The notes under the pieces were generated by a model. The model saw only the letters and a program-made list of their open reading frames with translations, had not been told where the DNA came from and made no database searches. From NCBI RefSeq assembly GCF_044454545.1, contig NZ_JBITDV010000002.1, forward strand, positions 62,001 to 126,000: a stretch of 64,000 nt of DNA, read 5' to 3'. The stretch is from Cryptosporangium sp044454545 (GTDB lineage: Bacteria; Actinomycetota; Actinomycetes; Mycobacteriales; Cryptosporangiaceae). The translations under genes and the position numbers were made by a program. Shown here piece by piece: positions 16,480 to 26,040 of the stretch (its first letter is position 1; each line of letters begins with the position of its first letter).

Positions 16480-17757
16480 TCAGCGGGCGGCGCTGTGCGC
16501 TTCTTCGCCGGCGCGGGCCTCCGCGTCCGGTTGGGCGTCGTGTTCCGGGGAGTCCGCGACCACGTCCGGTGCCGGCCCCGTCGGGACCGGCAGGAGACGG
16601 CTGGGGACGTACCGCGAGAGCCACTCCGTCCGGACCACCGCCAGCGGGCCGATGATCGCCAGCACCAGCACGTAGCCGGCCGCGAACGCCGCCACCCGCG
16701 GGTCCAGGCCCGCGCCGAGCGCCAGCGTCCCGAGCACGATCGAGAACTCGCCGCGGGTCAGCACGGTCACGGCCACGTTCGTCCCGGCCCGCCGGTCGTA
16801 CCCGTACAGCCGCGCCGCCCCGAGCCCGGCGACGAGGTTCAGGATGATCGTCAGCACGACCGCGACGACGATCGGCATCGCGACCGACACCACGTCACCC
16901 GGGTCGATCGTCAGCCCGAAGGTGAAGAAGAACAGCGCCGCGAACGCGTCCCGCAGCGGGTGCACCAGCTTGGTGACCCGACCGGCGTGCGGGGTCGACC
17001 CGATCACCAGACCGATCATGAACGCACCGATCGCGTCCGAGACCCCGAGCTCCTCGGCGGCACCCGCGGCCACCACCGCGAGCCCCACGAACATCACGAC
17101 CAGCAGTTCATCGGCCCGCACGTCCAGGAGCCGCGACACCAGCCGCGAGCCCCACCGGGCCAGCCCGAACAGCACCACGAGGAACAGGAACGCGATCCCG
17201 AACTGCCCGGCAGCGGCCGCGAAGGACGACGCGCCCCCCAGCACCGGCTGGAGCGCCGCCAGGTAGAACGCCAGGAACACGTCCTCGACGACGATGATGC
17301 CGAGGATCAACCGGGACTCCGGGTTCCGGAGCCGCCCGAGCTCGATCAGCAGCTTGCTGACGATCGCCGACGACGAGATCCCGACGATGCCGGCCATCAC
17401 CAGCGCCTCCCGGGTACCCCACCCGAGTGCGAACCCGAACGCCAGCCCACCACCGATGTTGAGCACCAGATATCCGACGCCCGCGATCACGAGTTTCCGC
17501 CCGCCGCGCACCAGATCGTCGAGGTGGAATTCGAGTCCCAGGTAGAACAGCAGGAAGACCAGGCCCAGCGTGGACAGCAGTGTGAACTCGGACGGGTCCG
17601 AGACCAGGGCGAGCCCCGGCGTATGGGGCCCGAGCAGCACTCCGGCCAGGATGAACAGGGGAATCGTCGGCAGCCCGATCTTCGCGCCGAGCCGCGCCAG
17701 TATCCCGGCGGCCAGGAACGCACCGCCGAGCGCCAACAGGATTTCCGCCGTATGCAT
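16480..17757 (-). CDS. CPA2-family monovalent cation:proton antiporter (KhtU/Kef-like)
   Basis: 425 aa with about twelve TM helices and a short polar C-tail. Family marks are GLPTIPLFILAGVLLGPHTPG near the N-terminus, GISSSAIVSKLL, GIIVVEDVFLAF and SDAIGAFMIGLVIG, the pore-helix motifs of KefB/KhtU antiporters. It should exchange K+ or Na+ for H+ across the cytoplasmic membrane. There is no TrkA-N or TrkA-C domain and no khtT-like regulatory gene beside it. The ATG overlaps the secDF stop by one base (TGATG), so translation is coupled. A TTG one codon upstream is an alternative start. Confidence 0.88.
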   Translation of the reverse strand: MHTAEILLALGGAFLAAGILARLGAKIGLPTIPLFILAGVLLGPHTPGLALVSDPSEFTLLSTLGLVFLLFYLGLEFHLDDLVRGGRKLVIAGVGYLVLNIGGGLAFGFALGWGTREALVMAGIVGISSSAIVSKLLIELGRLRNPESRLILGIIVVEDVFLAFYLAALQPVLGGASSFAAAAGQFGIAFLFLVVLFGLARWGSRLVSRLLDVRADELLVVMFVGLAVVAAGAAEELGVSDAIGAFMIGLVIGSTPHAGRVTKLVHPLRDAFAALFFFTFGLTIDPGDVVSVAMPIVVAVVLTIILNLVAGLGAARLYGYDRRAGTNVAVTVLTRGEFSIVLGTLALGAGLDPRVAAFAAGYVLVLAIIGPLAVVRTEWLSRYVPSRLLPVPTGPAPDVVADSPEHDAQPDAEARAGEEAHSAAR

Positions 17758-20234
17758 CAAACCACCGCCCCACTACCGGCCCGGACGGGCCGTTTTTTGG
17801 AAGAAGAAGACGAACCGTTCCCGCGCACCCGGCCGGGCCAGCGACGCTCCAGCACCACGGCCAGCGGCGTCGCGGTCAGCGCCGACGACGCCGTACCGAC
17901 GACCACACCGGCCAGCAACGCGATCGCGAAGTCGGTCAGCGAGTCACCACCCAGCACCGCCAGCGCGGTCAGGATGAACAGCGCACCGAGTCCGGTGTTG
18001 ACCGTGCGCGGCACGGTTTGCAGCACCGCTTCGTTCGCGACGTCCGCGAACGGTGTCCGCCGGGCCGCGCCGCGCCAGCGCTCACGCACCCGGTCGAAGA
18101 TCACGACGGAGTCGTTCACCGAGTAGCCGATCACGGTCAGCAGCGCCGCCAGGAAGACTCCGTCGAGCGACTTCCCGAGCCAGGCGAACAACCCGACCAC
18201 GATCACGACGTCGTGCAGCATTGCGACGACCGACGAGACCGCGAACGTCCACCGGAACCGCAACGCCAGGTAGGCGACCTGCGCCAGCAGCGCGACGCCG
18301 AGCCCGATCAGCGCCTTGGTCCGCAACTCGGACCCCAGCGACGGGCCGACCTGCTCGTCGCGGATCCGCTCCACGTCGCCACCGCTCACCGACGCGAGCG
18401 CGGCCCGGATCCGCTGCTCGGAAGCGTCGCTGATCTGCGCGGTCCGCACCGACAGGTCCGAGTCCCCGGACTCCACCACGACGGCCCGCGGGAACCCGGC
18501 GTCGGCCACCGCCTGCCGGGCGTCGGACACCGAGACCGGCGACGCCGTTGTGTACTCCATCAACCGGCCGCCGGTGAACTCGACGCCGAGGCTCAGCCCG
18601 CGGATCCCGATCCCGGCGATCGCCAGCACGATCAGCACCGCCGACACGCTCAGGAACGTCCGGCGGTGCCGCATCAGGTTGACGTTCCGCCGGGTGATCC
18701 ACCGCTGCACCCGGCCCGGACCGGCCAGCCCCGTCCACGCCGGGTGCCTGCGTACCCAGGGCACCGAGACCAGCAGCTCCATCAGGACCCGGGTGAACAG
18801 CAGCGCGCTGACCATCGACGCGAGCACCCCGATCGAGAGCGTCACGCCGAAGCCGCGCACGGGCCCGGAGGCCAGCCAGAACAGCAGGCCGGCGGCGAGC
18901 AGCGTGGTCACGTTCGAGTCGGCGATCGCCGACAGCGCGTTCTTGAACCCGCTGGTCACGGCCGCCTTCAAGCCCCGGGCCCGGCCCGCGGTCGCGGCCC
19001 CGGCCGAGAGATCCTCCCGGGACCGTTCGAAGATCAACACGCAACCGTCGATCGCCATCCCGATCGCGAGCACGAACCCGGCCAGGCCGGGCAGCGTCAG
19101 CGTCGCACCGAGCGCGGTCAGCGCCCCGTACGACAGCACCCCGTAGCCGGCCAGTGCGATCGCCGCGACGAACCCCGACAGCCGGTACACCAGGAGCAGG
19201 AACCCGACGGTCAGCGCGACGCCGATCGCGGCCGCCTGGGCGCTCGCGCGGATCGCGTCCGCGCCGAGCGTCGGGCCGACGGTCCGCTGCTCGACCGTCT
19301 CCACCGGCACCGGCAACGCACCGGCCTTCACCAGCAGCGCGAGGTCGTTGGCCTCGGCCTTGGAGAACGACCCGGTGATCTGCGTCGATCCGCCGGTGAT
19401 CCCGACGTCGCAGCGCACGTCCTCGCCGACCTGCGGCGCGGACACGATCTCGGAGTCGAGCACGATCGCGACCCGTCGCTGCGGGTCTCCGGACGGGAAA
19501 CACGCCGCGTCGCCGGTGACCGTCTCCCAGGCCCGTTCGCCCGCGCCGCGGAAGTCGACGGTCACGAACCAGCCCAGTCCGCTGGTCGCGTCGAACGACG
19601 CCGCCGCGTCCGCGATTCCCTCCCCGGTCAGCGCGGCCGGCCCGAGGCGCAGCGGCGCTCCCGAATCGTCGGTCAGCGTGATACCGGTCGCCGGGTCGGC
19701 GGGCTTCCCCTCCGCGGCGGGTGCGCCGTCAGAGGAGGAAGCCGAGGGGGCCGGGGTCGTGGTACCGGTGGCCGGCGGTGCCGGCGAAGGGGAGGCCGAC
19801 GAGGGCGGGTCGGTGCCGCCGGGCGTCGGGGTGGCCCCGGACGGGGCCGCGTCGGCGGGATCGCCGTAGCCCAGGACGGGACGGACGGTGAGCTGGGCGG
19901 TGCGGCCGATGACTGCGGCGGCCTCAGCCGGGTCCTGGACGCCGGGCAGCTCGACGATGATCCGGTTGGTCCCGGAGCGGGTGATCGTCGGCTCGGTGAC
20001 GCCGAGCGCGTCGATCCGGCGGCGCAGCACCTCGACCGTGCGGTCGGTGGCCTCCGCGTCGGCCTTGGTCGTGGACCCAGTCGTGGAATCCAGCACGGTC
20101 CGGGTTTCCAGCACGATCTGGGTCCCGCCGCGAAGGTCGAGGCCCAGCCGGGGGCTGGCCGTGATCGTCAGATAGATCGAGATGCCGAGGATGACGCACG
20201 CGAGTACCGCGCGCGCCAGGTTGGCGCGAGACAT
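17757..20234 (-). CDS. secDF: SecDF fusion protein, protein-export accessory
   Basis: 825 aa from ATG 20234, with GGAGGA six bases upstream; a longer start at 20270 lacks this. The SecD half has LGLDLRGGTQIVLE, the P1 domain (RRRIDALGVTEPTI, IIVELPGVQDP) with a Pro/Ser/Thr insert around residues 145-190, and six TM helices with IGMAIDGCVLIFERSRED. The SecF half has LGVEFTGGRLMEYT and GYSVNDSVVIFDRVRERW. The relay Asp is kept, but the usual VDANVLIFER reads IDGCVLIFER. SecDF uses the proton gradient to pull secreted proteins through SecYEG. yajC, ruv and tgt genes are not adjacent, so this may be a second copy. Confidence 0.9.
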   Translation of the reverse strand: MSRANLARAVLACVILGISIYLTITASPRLGLDLRGGTQIVLETRTVLDSTTGSTTKADAEATDRTVEVLRRRIDALGVTEPTITRSGTNRIIVELPGVQDPAEAAAVIGRTAQLTVRPVLGYGDPADAAPSGATPTPGGTDPPSSASPSPAPPATGTTTPAPSASSSDGAPAAEGKPADPATGITLTDDSGAPLRLGPAALTGEGIADAAASFDATSGLGWFVTVDFRGAGERAWETVTGDAACFPSGDPQRRVAIVLDSEIVSAPQVGEDVRCDVGITGGSTQITGSFSKAEANDLALLVKAGALPVPVETVEQRTVGPTLGADAIRASAQAAAIGVALTVGFLLLVYRLSGFVAAIALAGYGVLSYGALTALGATLTLPGLAGFVLAIGMAIDGCVLIFERSREDLSAGAATAGRARGLKAAVTSGFKNALSAIADSNVTTLLAAGLLFWLASGPVRGFGVTLSIGVLASMVSALLFTRVLMELLVSVPWVRRHPAWTGLAGPGRVQRWITRRNVNLMRHRRTFLSVSAVLIVLAIAGIGIRGLSLGVEFTGGRLMEYTTASPVSVSDARQAVADAGFPRAVVVESGDSDLSVRTAQISDASEQRIRAALASVSGGDVERIRDEQVGPSLGSELRTKALIGLGVALLAQVAYLALRFRWTFAVSSVVAMLHDVVIVVGLFAWLGKSLDGVFLAALLTVIGYSVNDSVVIFDRVRERWRGAARRTPFADVANEAVLQTVPRTVNTGLGALFILTALAVLGGDSLTDFAIALLAGVVVGTASSALTATPLAVVLERRWPGRVRGNGSSSSSKKRPVRAGSGAVV

Positions 20235-20294
20235 GGAGATTCCTCCGGACGAAGGCGGGACCCCGCGCACCCAGCAGGGCGTGCGAGAGACGGC

Positions 20295-20786
20295 TCAGAA
20301 ACGTCCGGACGAGGGAGGAGCGCGGGTCTCGGGAAGGCCGGCCGGTGCCGGCGGCGCGCGGGTCGGTGCGCCGGTCAGCGCCCGACCGAGCGGGATGAGC
20401 AGCGGTGCCAGCGCGAGCAGCGTCGCCGCGGTACCGGCGGGCAGCCCGTCGGTGTGGACGCGCAGCGCGGTGACCGACGCCGGTGCGGAGTTCTCGCCGG
20501 ATCGCACCGGAGCGGACGGCGACGCCGTCGACTCGGCTGCGGACGCCGGGCGGGTGGTGGCCGGACGGGCCCGGCTCGGTGCACCCGCCGCGCCGGCGGA
20601 GTGCGGCGCCAGGGCGATCGCCGGCGCGGTGCCCGCGAACCCGGTCGACGCGCTCACCGGCGACGCCGAAGCTCCCAGGCCCGCGGCCGCCATGACGGCC
20701 GCACACAACGCGAAGACCGCCCGCAACAACGTCCGGCGCACGCCTCGCGACGACCTCAGCGGTCGTGCTCGGAATGCGTGCGTCAT
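20295..20786 (-). CDS. Small secreted or membrane-anchored Ala/Pro-rich protein
   Basis: 163 aa, no recognised family. An N-terminal signal (RRTLLRAVFALCAAVMAAAGLGASASPVSAS) looks cleavable. A low-complexity Ala/Ser/Thr/Pro region follows, then one hydrophobic segment (GTAATLLALAPLLIPLGRAL) and a Pro-rich tail. It lies 60 bases upstream of secDF on the same strand and may be cotranscribed. No SD precedes the ATG, so the start is unsure. Confidence 0.55.
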   Translation of the reverse strand: MTHAFRARPLRSSRGVRRTLLRAVFALCAAVMAAAGLGASASPVSASTGFAGTAPAIALAPHSAGAAGAPSRARPATTRPASAAESTASPSAPVRSGENSAPASVTALRVHTDGLPAGTAATLLALAPLLIPLGRALTGAPTRAPPAPAGLPETRAPPSSGRF

Positions 20787-20821
20787 CGGAGGAGTAGATC
20801 CTCTCGTCGGGTGCGGTAGCC

Positions 20822-22882
20822 CTACCCTACGTGATCCCCGGCTCGATCACCGTCGCAGCGACGCAGTGCGAGAACACACACATCGTCTTCGAGCGGTCCG
20901 TCGGCGATCATTCCGACCGTCACCCGCTCGACGACGCTCCGCGCGCTCACCGGTTCCGTGGTCACATCCGCGAGCAGCGCGGACAGCTTCGCGAACCCCA
21001 CATCGAGGTCGGACGCCCGCCGCTCGATCAGCCCGTCGGTGTAGCAGAGCAGCGTGCCGCCGTCCGGGATCGCGCCCGAGTTCGTCGAGTACGCCCGTTC
21101 GCTCATCGCACCCAGGATCGGATCGTTGCTGTGCATCACCGTCACCCCCTCCGACGAGAGCATCGGGTACGGGTGCCCCGCGTTCGCCCAGTTCAGGCCA
21201 CCGGTGGTGGGGTCGTAGAGACAGACCACCGAGCTGACCAGCGTCCCGCTCGGGTACCCGAGGAGCAACAGCCGGTTGAGCCGGGTCAGCACGGTCCCGG
21301 GGTCGGGGGTCTCCAGCACGTATGCGCGGGTGACCGCCCGCACCTGCCCCATGATCGCCGCGGCCCGCTGGTCGTGGCCGACCACGTCGCCGATCGAGAG
21401 CGCGATCCGCCCGTCCGCCAGCCCGAACGCGTCGTACCAGTCGCCGCCGATGTCGATCCGGTCGGCGACGGCCACGTAGTCGGCGCTCAGCGCGCCGCCC
21501 GGAACGTCCGGGAGGTCGGCCGGCAGCAGCGCGCGCTGGAACAGCTCCAGCACCTCGCGTTCGGCCTGGGTCTCGGCCCGGGCCTCCACGACGTCCTGCT
21601 GGGCGGTGGCCAGCTCGCCCCGCGTGCTCGTCAGCTGGCCCCGGGCCGTGTCCAGCTGGCCTTCGGTGGTGTGCAACCGGCCCTGGGCCTCGACCAGTTC
21701 GCCCTCGGCGGCCTTCGCGTCGGTGACGTCCTGGATGACACCCCACAAGCCGACGACCTCGGCGTCCGCGTCGTCGGGGTCGTCGCCGTCGCGGACCGCC
21801 TCGCCGTGCACCAGCATGTCCCGCACCTCGCCGTCGACGCGGACCATCCGGGTCTCGACCGTGAACGGTGCCCCGGTGAGGATCGCCCGGGACTGGACGG
21901 CCAGCAGCCGGTCCACCTCGTCGGGGTGGATGTGCGCAAGCCGGTCCTCGGTCGTCACCGGGGGAGTCGTCCGCTGCATCAGCGCGCAGAGCTCCTGCGA
22001 CCAGACCGTCCGCTGACCGGCGATGCTGACCTCCCAGCCCGCGAGCTGGGCGATCCGTTGCGACTCCAGCAGCCGGTGGCTGAGCCGCGCGGTCGCCGAC
22101 AGCTGCTCGGTCTCGCGTTCGAGCTGCTCGACTCGGTAGCGCTCGGTGACGTCGGTCACGAGCGCGCCGACGCCGGTGATGGCGCCGCTCGGACCGCCCG
22201 AGAGCCGCATCGGGAACGCGTCGACCAGCAGGTGCCGGGTGGGCCCGGACGGGACGTCGAGCTGCAGCTCCTGGTGGCGCAACACGTCTCCGGTGCCCAG
22301 GACCGTGCCGAGCTGGGCGACCAGCGAGTCCGGGATGCCGGGGACCATCTCCGGCAGCGTCCGGCCGAGGTGCGCGCCGGCCGGACGCGCGCTCAGCCGG
22401 GAGAGCGCCGCGTTGACCCGGATGAACCGGAGGTCACGGTCGAACAGCGCGATGCCGATCGGTGCCGCCTCGACGAGCGGGTCCAGTACCGCGGTGGCGC
22501 GCCGGGCGGCCTCCCGCAGGAGGTTGTCGACCCAGACCACCGCCAGGGCGGTCAGGCCCAGGAAGATCGCGGCCCACATCCAGCCCTGGGCCTGGTCCGG
22601 CGGGAGCGGCTCCCGCGGCCAGGCGACCGCGGCGAGCAGCCCGCCGGTCGACACGAACGCCGCCACCATCCCGGGGCCACGGCCCGCGACCACGGTCGAG
22701 GCGACCACCGCGATCAGGAACAGGAACCCGGGGATGACCTGGACGGTCGGCGTGGTCGTGGTGACCAGCGCCGGGCCCAGCGGCAGCAGGACACCAACGA
22801 CCCAGCGGCCGGGTCCGGCTATCCAGACCCGCCGCCGTCCCAGGACCGTCTGCCGCAGCAGCGTCCGCCTCGCCAGCTTCAC
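20822..22882 (-). CDS. PAS-domain SpoIIE-type PP2C serine phosphatase
   Basis: 686 aa, GTG start. Order: three or four N-terminal TM helices (about 25-125), PAS domain 1 (LDPLVEAAPIGIALFDRDLRFIRVN), PAS domain 2 (about 290-390), a Gln/Glu coiled coil (about 390-450), then a SpoIIE/PP2C domain with GGDWYDAF, SIGDVVGHDQRAAAIMGQVR, LLCYTDGLIERR and a final LEDDVCVLALR. The metal-binding Asp residues are present. Such enzymes dephosphorylate anti-anti-sigma (STAS) proteins and switch on stress or development sigma factors. Two STAS genes lie within 8 kb. The input signal is unknown. Confidence 0.9.
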   Translation of the reverse strand: MKLARRTLLRQTVLGRRRVWIAGPGRWVVGVLLPLGPALVTTTTPTVQVIPGFLFLIAVVASTVVAGRGPGMVAAFVSTGGLLAAVAWPREPLPPDQAQGWMWAAIFLGLTALAVVWVDNLLREAARRATAVLDPLVEAAPIGIALFDRDLRFIRVNAALSRLSARPAGAHLGRTLPEMVPGIPDSLVAQLGTVLGTGDVLRHQELQLDVPSGPTRHLLVDAFPMRLSGGPSGAITGVGALVTDVTERYRVEQLERETEQLSATARLSHRLLESQRIAQLAGWEVSIAGQRTVWSQELCALMQRTTPPVTTEDRLAHIHPDEVDRLLAVQSRAILTGAPFTVETRMVRVDGEVRDMLVHGEAVRDGDDPDDADAEVVGLWGVIQDVTDAKAAEGELVEAQGRLHTTEGQLDTARGQLTSTRGELATAQQDVVEARAETQAEREVLELFQRALLPADLPDVPGGALSADYVAVADRIDIGGDWYDAFGLADGRIALSIGDVVGHDQRAAAIMGQVRAVTRAYVLETPDPGTVLTRLNRLLLLGYPSGTLVSSVVCLYDPTTGGLNWANAGHPYPMLSSEGVTVMHSNDPILGAMSERAYSTNSGAIPDGGTLLCYTDGLIERRASDLDVGFAKLSALLADVTTEPVSARSVVERVTVGMIADGPLEDDVCVLALRRCDGDRAGDHVG

Positions 22883-22915
22883 CGCTGATCGCTCCGTCGG
22901 TGGGAGCCGGGCCGT

Positions 22916-24115
22916 TCAGCCCAGCTGACGCAAACAGACCGTTTCCGGCATCGCCTGCAATGCGGCGAGCACGTCGTCGGAGAGTACGCCGGGAACGTCG
23001 GTCACGACGTATCCGAGTTCCCCGCGGGTGTTCAGTAGCTGGCCCTCGATGTTGACGCCGTGCTCGGCCAGGATCCGGTTCACGGTCGCGAGTACGCCCG
23101 GTGTGTTCCGGTGCAGGTGCGCGAGCCGGTGGGTACCGGGCGCCTGCTCGAGGTTGAGCGGCGGCAAGTTGACCGAGAGCGTCGTGCTGCCGGTCTCGAG
23201 GAAGCCACGCAGCTTGCCGGCGACGAACCGGCCGATGTCTTCCTGCGCCTCCTCGGTGGAGCCACCGATGTGCGGGGTCAGGATGACGTTCGGCAGCCCG
23301 CGCAGGTCGGAGACGAACTCGTCACCCCGTTTGTTCGGCTCGTGCGGGAACACGTCGACGGCGGCACCCACCAGGTGCCCGCTGACGATGTGATCGCGCA
23401 GAGCCTCGTGGTCGACGACGAACCCGCGGCAGAGGTTGAGGAAGATCGAGCCCGGGCGCATCCGGGCGAACTGGGCCTCACCGAACAGCCCGGCGTTGCC
23501 CGGCCGGCCGTCGACGTGGAGGCTCACGACGTCGGCCCAGTCGAGCAGGTCTTCGAGGCTGGTGTAGCGGCGGGCGTTGCCGAGCGCGAGCTTGTCGGCG
23601 GTGTCGAAGAAGCCGACCGACATGCCCATCGCCTCGGCGAGCACCGAGAGCTGGCTCCCGATGTTGCCGTAGCCGACGATGCCCAGCCGGCGTCCGCGCA
23701 CCTCGTGGCTGCCGTCGGCCGATTTGTCCCAGACACCCTCGTGCAGGGACTTGTTCTTCTCGGTCAGGCGACGGGTGAGCGCGACGATCTCGGCCAGCGC
23801 GAGCTCGACCACACTGCGGGTGTTGGAGAACGGGGCGTTGAAGACCGCGATGCCCCGACCGGCCGACGAGACCAGGTCGATCTGGTTCGTACCGATGCAG
23901 AACGCACCGATCGCCAGCAGGTCGGACGCCTTCTCCAGCACGGTCTCGGTGACCTGGGTCTTCGAGCGGATGCCGAGCAGGTGGACCCCGGACAGCGCGT
24001 CGATCAGGTCCGACTCGTCGAGCGCGCCCGGCCGTGCGTCCACCTCGATGCCGGCCGAGCCGAGGATCGATACGGCATGGGGGTGGACGTTCTCCAGCAG
24101 CAGTGCCTTGAGCAT
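22916..24115 (-). CDS. serA: D-3-phosphoglycerate dehydrogenase, E. coli-type with C-terminal ACT domain
   Basis: 399 aa, the length of the E. coli enzyme (about 410). It oxidises 3-phosphoglycerate with NAD+, the first step of serine synthesis. GYGNIG at 149-154 binds NAD. Arg230, Glu259 and His282 (LNLCRGF, FPHEP, TPHIGGST) are the catalytic set. VNLPP then leads into a C-terminal ACT domain (HRNTPGVLATVNRILAEHGVNI) for serine feedback. Many actinobacteria carry the longer SerA with an intervening ASB domain; this shorter form may be a second or replacement copy. The next gene downstream is the PP2C gene, 33 bases away. Confidence 0.92.
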   Translation of the reverse strand: MLKALLLENVHPHAVSILGSAGIEVDARPGALDESDLIDALSGVHLLGIRSKTQVTETVLEKASDLLAIGAFCIGTNQIDLVSSAGRGIAVFNAPFSNTRSVVELALAEIVALTRRLTEKNKSLHEGVWDKSADGSHEVRGRRLGIVGYGNIGSQLSVLAEAMGMSVGFFDTADKLALGNARRYTSLEDLLDWADVVSLHVDGRPGNAGLFGEAQFARMRPGSIFLNLCRGFVVDHEALRDHIVSGHLVGAAVDVFPHEPNKRGDEFVSDLRGLPNVILTPHIGGSTEEAQEDIGRFVAGKLRGFLETGSTTLSVNLPPLNLEQAPGTHRLAHLHRNTPGVLATVNRILAEHGVNIEGQLLNTRGELGYVVTDVPGVLSDDVLAALQAMPETVCLRQLG

Positions 24116-24173
24116 GACCCCATTGTCGCTCGTGACGGCCCCGAGCTGAAATCGTCGCGGAGCGGCGTCCGTC

Positions 24174-24530
24174 TCAGTTCGCGGGTGTGGTGGGCTCCTC
24201 CAGCGCGAACAGCAGGTCGAGGCCGACCGTCACCATCGCCTTGCGGACCATCGGCGGAACCCGCTGCAGCGTGGTCAACCGGCTTTGCTCCGCGGTCAGG
24301 TGATGCAGGCGGACGAGGAAGCTGAGCGCCTGCGAGCCGATGAACGTGACGCCGCCGAGGTCGACGACGACGTCGGAGGGCTGGGCCTCCGCGGCCGTGC
24401 CGAGCGCGCCCTCGAGCAGATCGGCGACGAGAAGGTCGATTTCGCCGCTGAGCGTGATCGTCACCAGCCCGCCGGTCACAGCGGTGTTGACGCGGCTCTG
24501 GGGGTTGAGCCAGCCTGAGCGATTTTCCAT
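24174..24530 (-). CDS. STAS-domain anti-anti-sigma factor
   Basis: 118 aa from ATG 24530, with AGGAGGA ten bases upstream. A single STAS domain: VTITLSGEIDLLVADLLEGAL and VVVDLGGVTFIGSQALSFLVRL. Ser66 is in the position phosphorylated by RsbW-type kinases, and Asp is replaced by Gly65 in the usual FIDS/FIGS motif. Such proteins bind an anti-sigma kinase and release its sigma factor when unphosphorylated. It is 58 bases upstream of serA on the same strand, with no kinase or sigma gene beside it. Confidence 0.85.
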   Translation of the reverse strand: MENRSGWLNPQSRVNTAVTGGLVTITLSGEIDLLVADLLEGALGTAAEAQPSDVVVDLGGVTFIGSQALSFLVRLHHLTAEQSRLTTLQRVPPMVRKAMVTVGLDLLFALEEPTTPAN

Positions 24531-24757
24531 GGGGTCGCGGTCCTCCTGCGGCCGATCAGCGGCGAAGACCGGCCTGAGGACACCAGAAACCGGCCCGCGT
24601 CGCATCGCGTTAGGCCGTCTGCTCGACCCGAGTCGCCCCGGAACAGGGGTGGCTCGCGGCAATCTTAGTGGCGGACGGTGAGCGCGGATCAACCCGGGCC
24701 CTTTTGGGGAACACCGGCCCGGGTAGGACAGGACACGGAACCGACGAGGGAGATCGA

Positions 24758-25033
24758 ATGACGGTCGACGGTGGCGCCGGAGCACGCAGCGGTGCATTGG
24801 GTAGCGGTGGCGGGCTCGGGGTCGCGCCCGAACGCCTGACGGACGAGGACCTGCTGCGCGAACTGCGGCGGTTGCACGACACCCGGCACGAGACGCTGCG
24901 CCACGGCTCGGACGACGCGCTCGACGCGCACACGGTGCGGCTCGCCGACCTGGAGTCGGAGTACCTCCGGCGCCGGCCGCAACGCGAGATCGACCCGGGC
25001 CGCCTCCGGGAAGGCGCCCGCGATCGCGAGTGA
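24758..25033 (+). CDS. Small conserved actinobacterial protein (DUF6158-like)
   Basis: 91 aa from ATG 24758; GAGGGAG lies eight bases upstream. After a Gly/Ala-rich N-terminus comes a highly charged helix pair, LTDEDLLRELRRLHDTRHETL and HTVRLADLESEYLRRRP, the pattern of short cytosolic DUF6158 proteins in actinobacteria. Function unknown. It is divergent from the STAS gene and 13 bases upstream of the aldo-keto reductase. Confidence 0.7.
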   Translation: MTVDGGAGARSGALGSGGGLGVAPERLTDEDLLRELRRLHDTRHETLRHGSDDALDAHTVRLADLESEYLRRRPQREIDPGRLREGARDRE

Positions 25034-25046
25034 GAGGGTTGGTCAC

Positions 25047-25994
25047 ATGCGCTACCTCTCGCTCGGGAATTCCGGACTGCAGGTGTCGGCGGTCGGCCTC
25101 GGCTGCAACAACTTCGGCGGACGCCTGGACGTCGACGCGACCAGGGCGGTTGTCGACGCCGCGCTCGACGTCGGCATCACGCTGCTCGACACCGCGGAGA
25201 GTTACGGCGGCCGGGGCGCGTCCGAGCTCGTCCTCGGCGAAGTGCTGGCCGGGCGGCGCGACGAGGTCGTGCTCGCGACGAAGTTCGGCTCGCAGGGCTC
25301 CGACCTGGGGTACGGTCCGGCGGCCGGGGCGAAAGGTGGCCGCGCGTACGTCCGGCGTGCGGTCGAGGAGTCGCTGCGCCGCCTGCGGACCGACCACATC
25401 GACCTGCTCCAGCTGCACACGCCGGACCCGGTGACGCCGATCGCCGAGACGCTGGTCGCGCTGGACGAGCTGGTGAAGGCCGGAAAGGTGCGCTACCTCG
25501 GGCACTCGAACTTCCGCGGCTGGCAGCTGGCCGAGGCCGCGCACGTCGCGCGCGAGCTGGGGACCGTGCCGTTCATCTCGGCGCAGAACCACTGGTCGCT
25601 GCTCGAGCGGGACGTGGAGCGCGAGCTGGTACCGGCCGCCCTGCACTACGGAATCGGCGTGCTGCCGTACTTCCCGCTGGCGAACGGCCTGCTCACCGGC
25701 AAGATCCGGCGCGGACAGCCGGTACCCGAGAACACCCGGCTGGCCGGTCGCGACTCCTACGTCACCGAAGCGAAGCTCGACCGGGTCGAGGCGCTGGCGC
25801 AGTGGGGCGCGGAGGCCGGGCGGTCGCTGCTGGAGATCGCGATCGGCGGGCTCGCCGCGCGGCCGGGCTGCGGCTCGGTGATCGCGGGCGCGACGTCGGC
25901 GGAGCAGGCCCGGGCGAACGCGGCGGCGGGGGAGTGGCTTCCCGGCGCGGACGAACTGGCGGCGATCGACGAGATCGTTCCGGCCCGGGTCTGA
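25047..25994 (+). CDS. Aldo/keto reductase
   Basis: 315 aa TIM-barrel NADPH-dependent oxidoreductase. The catalytic tetrad is visible: Asp48 and Tyr53 (LLDTAESYG), Lys79 (LATKFG) and His124 (LLQLHTPD). The C-terminal cofactor site includes GSVIAGATSAEQARAN. The MRYLSLGNSGLQVSAVGLG opening is typical of the AKR11/12-like bacterial groups. The substrate cannot be assigned. It likely shares a transcript with the upstream small gene. Confidence 0.9.
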   Translation: MRYLSLGNSGLQVSAVGLGCNNFGGRLDVDATRAVVDAALDVGITLLDTAESYGGRGASELVLGEVLAGRRDEVVLATKFGSQGSDLGYGPAAGAKGGRAYVRRAVEESLRRLRTDHIDLLQLHTPDPVTPIAETLVALDELVKAGKVRYLGHSNFRGWQLAEAAHVARELGTVPFISAQNHWSLLERDVERELVPAALHYGIGVLPYFPLANGLLTGKIRRGQPVPENTRLAGRDSYVTEAKLDRVEALAQWGAEAGRSLLEIAIGGLAARPGCGSVIAGATSAEQARANAAAGEWLPGADELAAIDEIVPARV

Positions 25995-26040
25995 TCGGCA
26001 CGGGCCTGAATTGTCGTAGGGGCGGGCCAGAATTCGTGGC

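Noticed and set aside
24690..24757. Alternative-sigma (SigB-like) promoter before the small DUF6158-like gene
   Set aside because: A GGGTAG box is present near 24719 but no matching GTTT-type -35 at proper spacing; evidence too thin.
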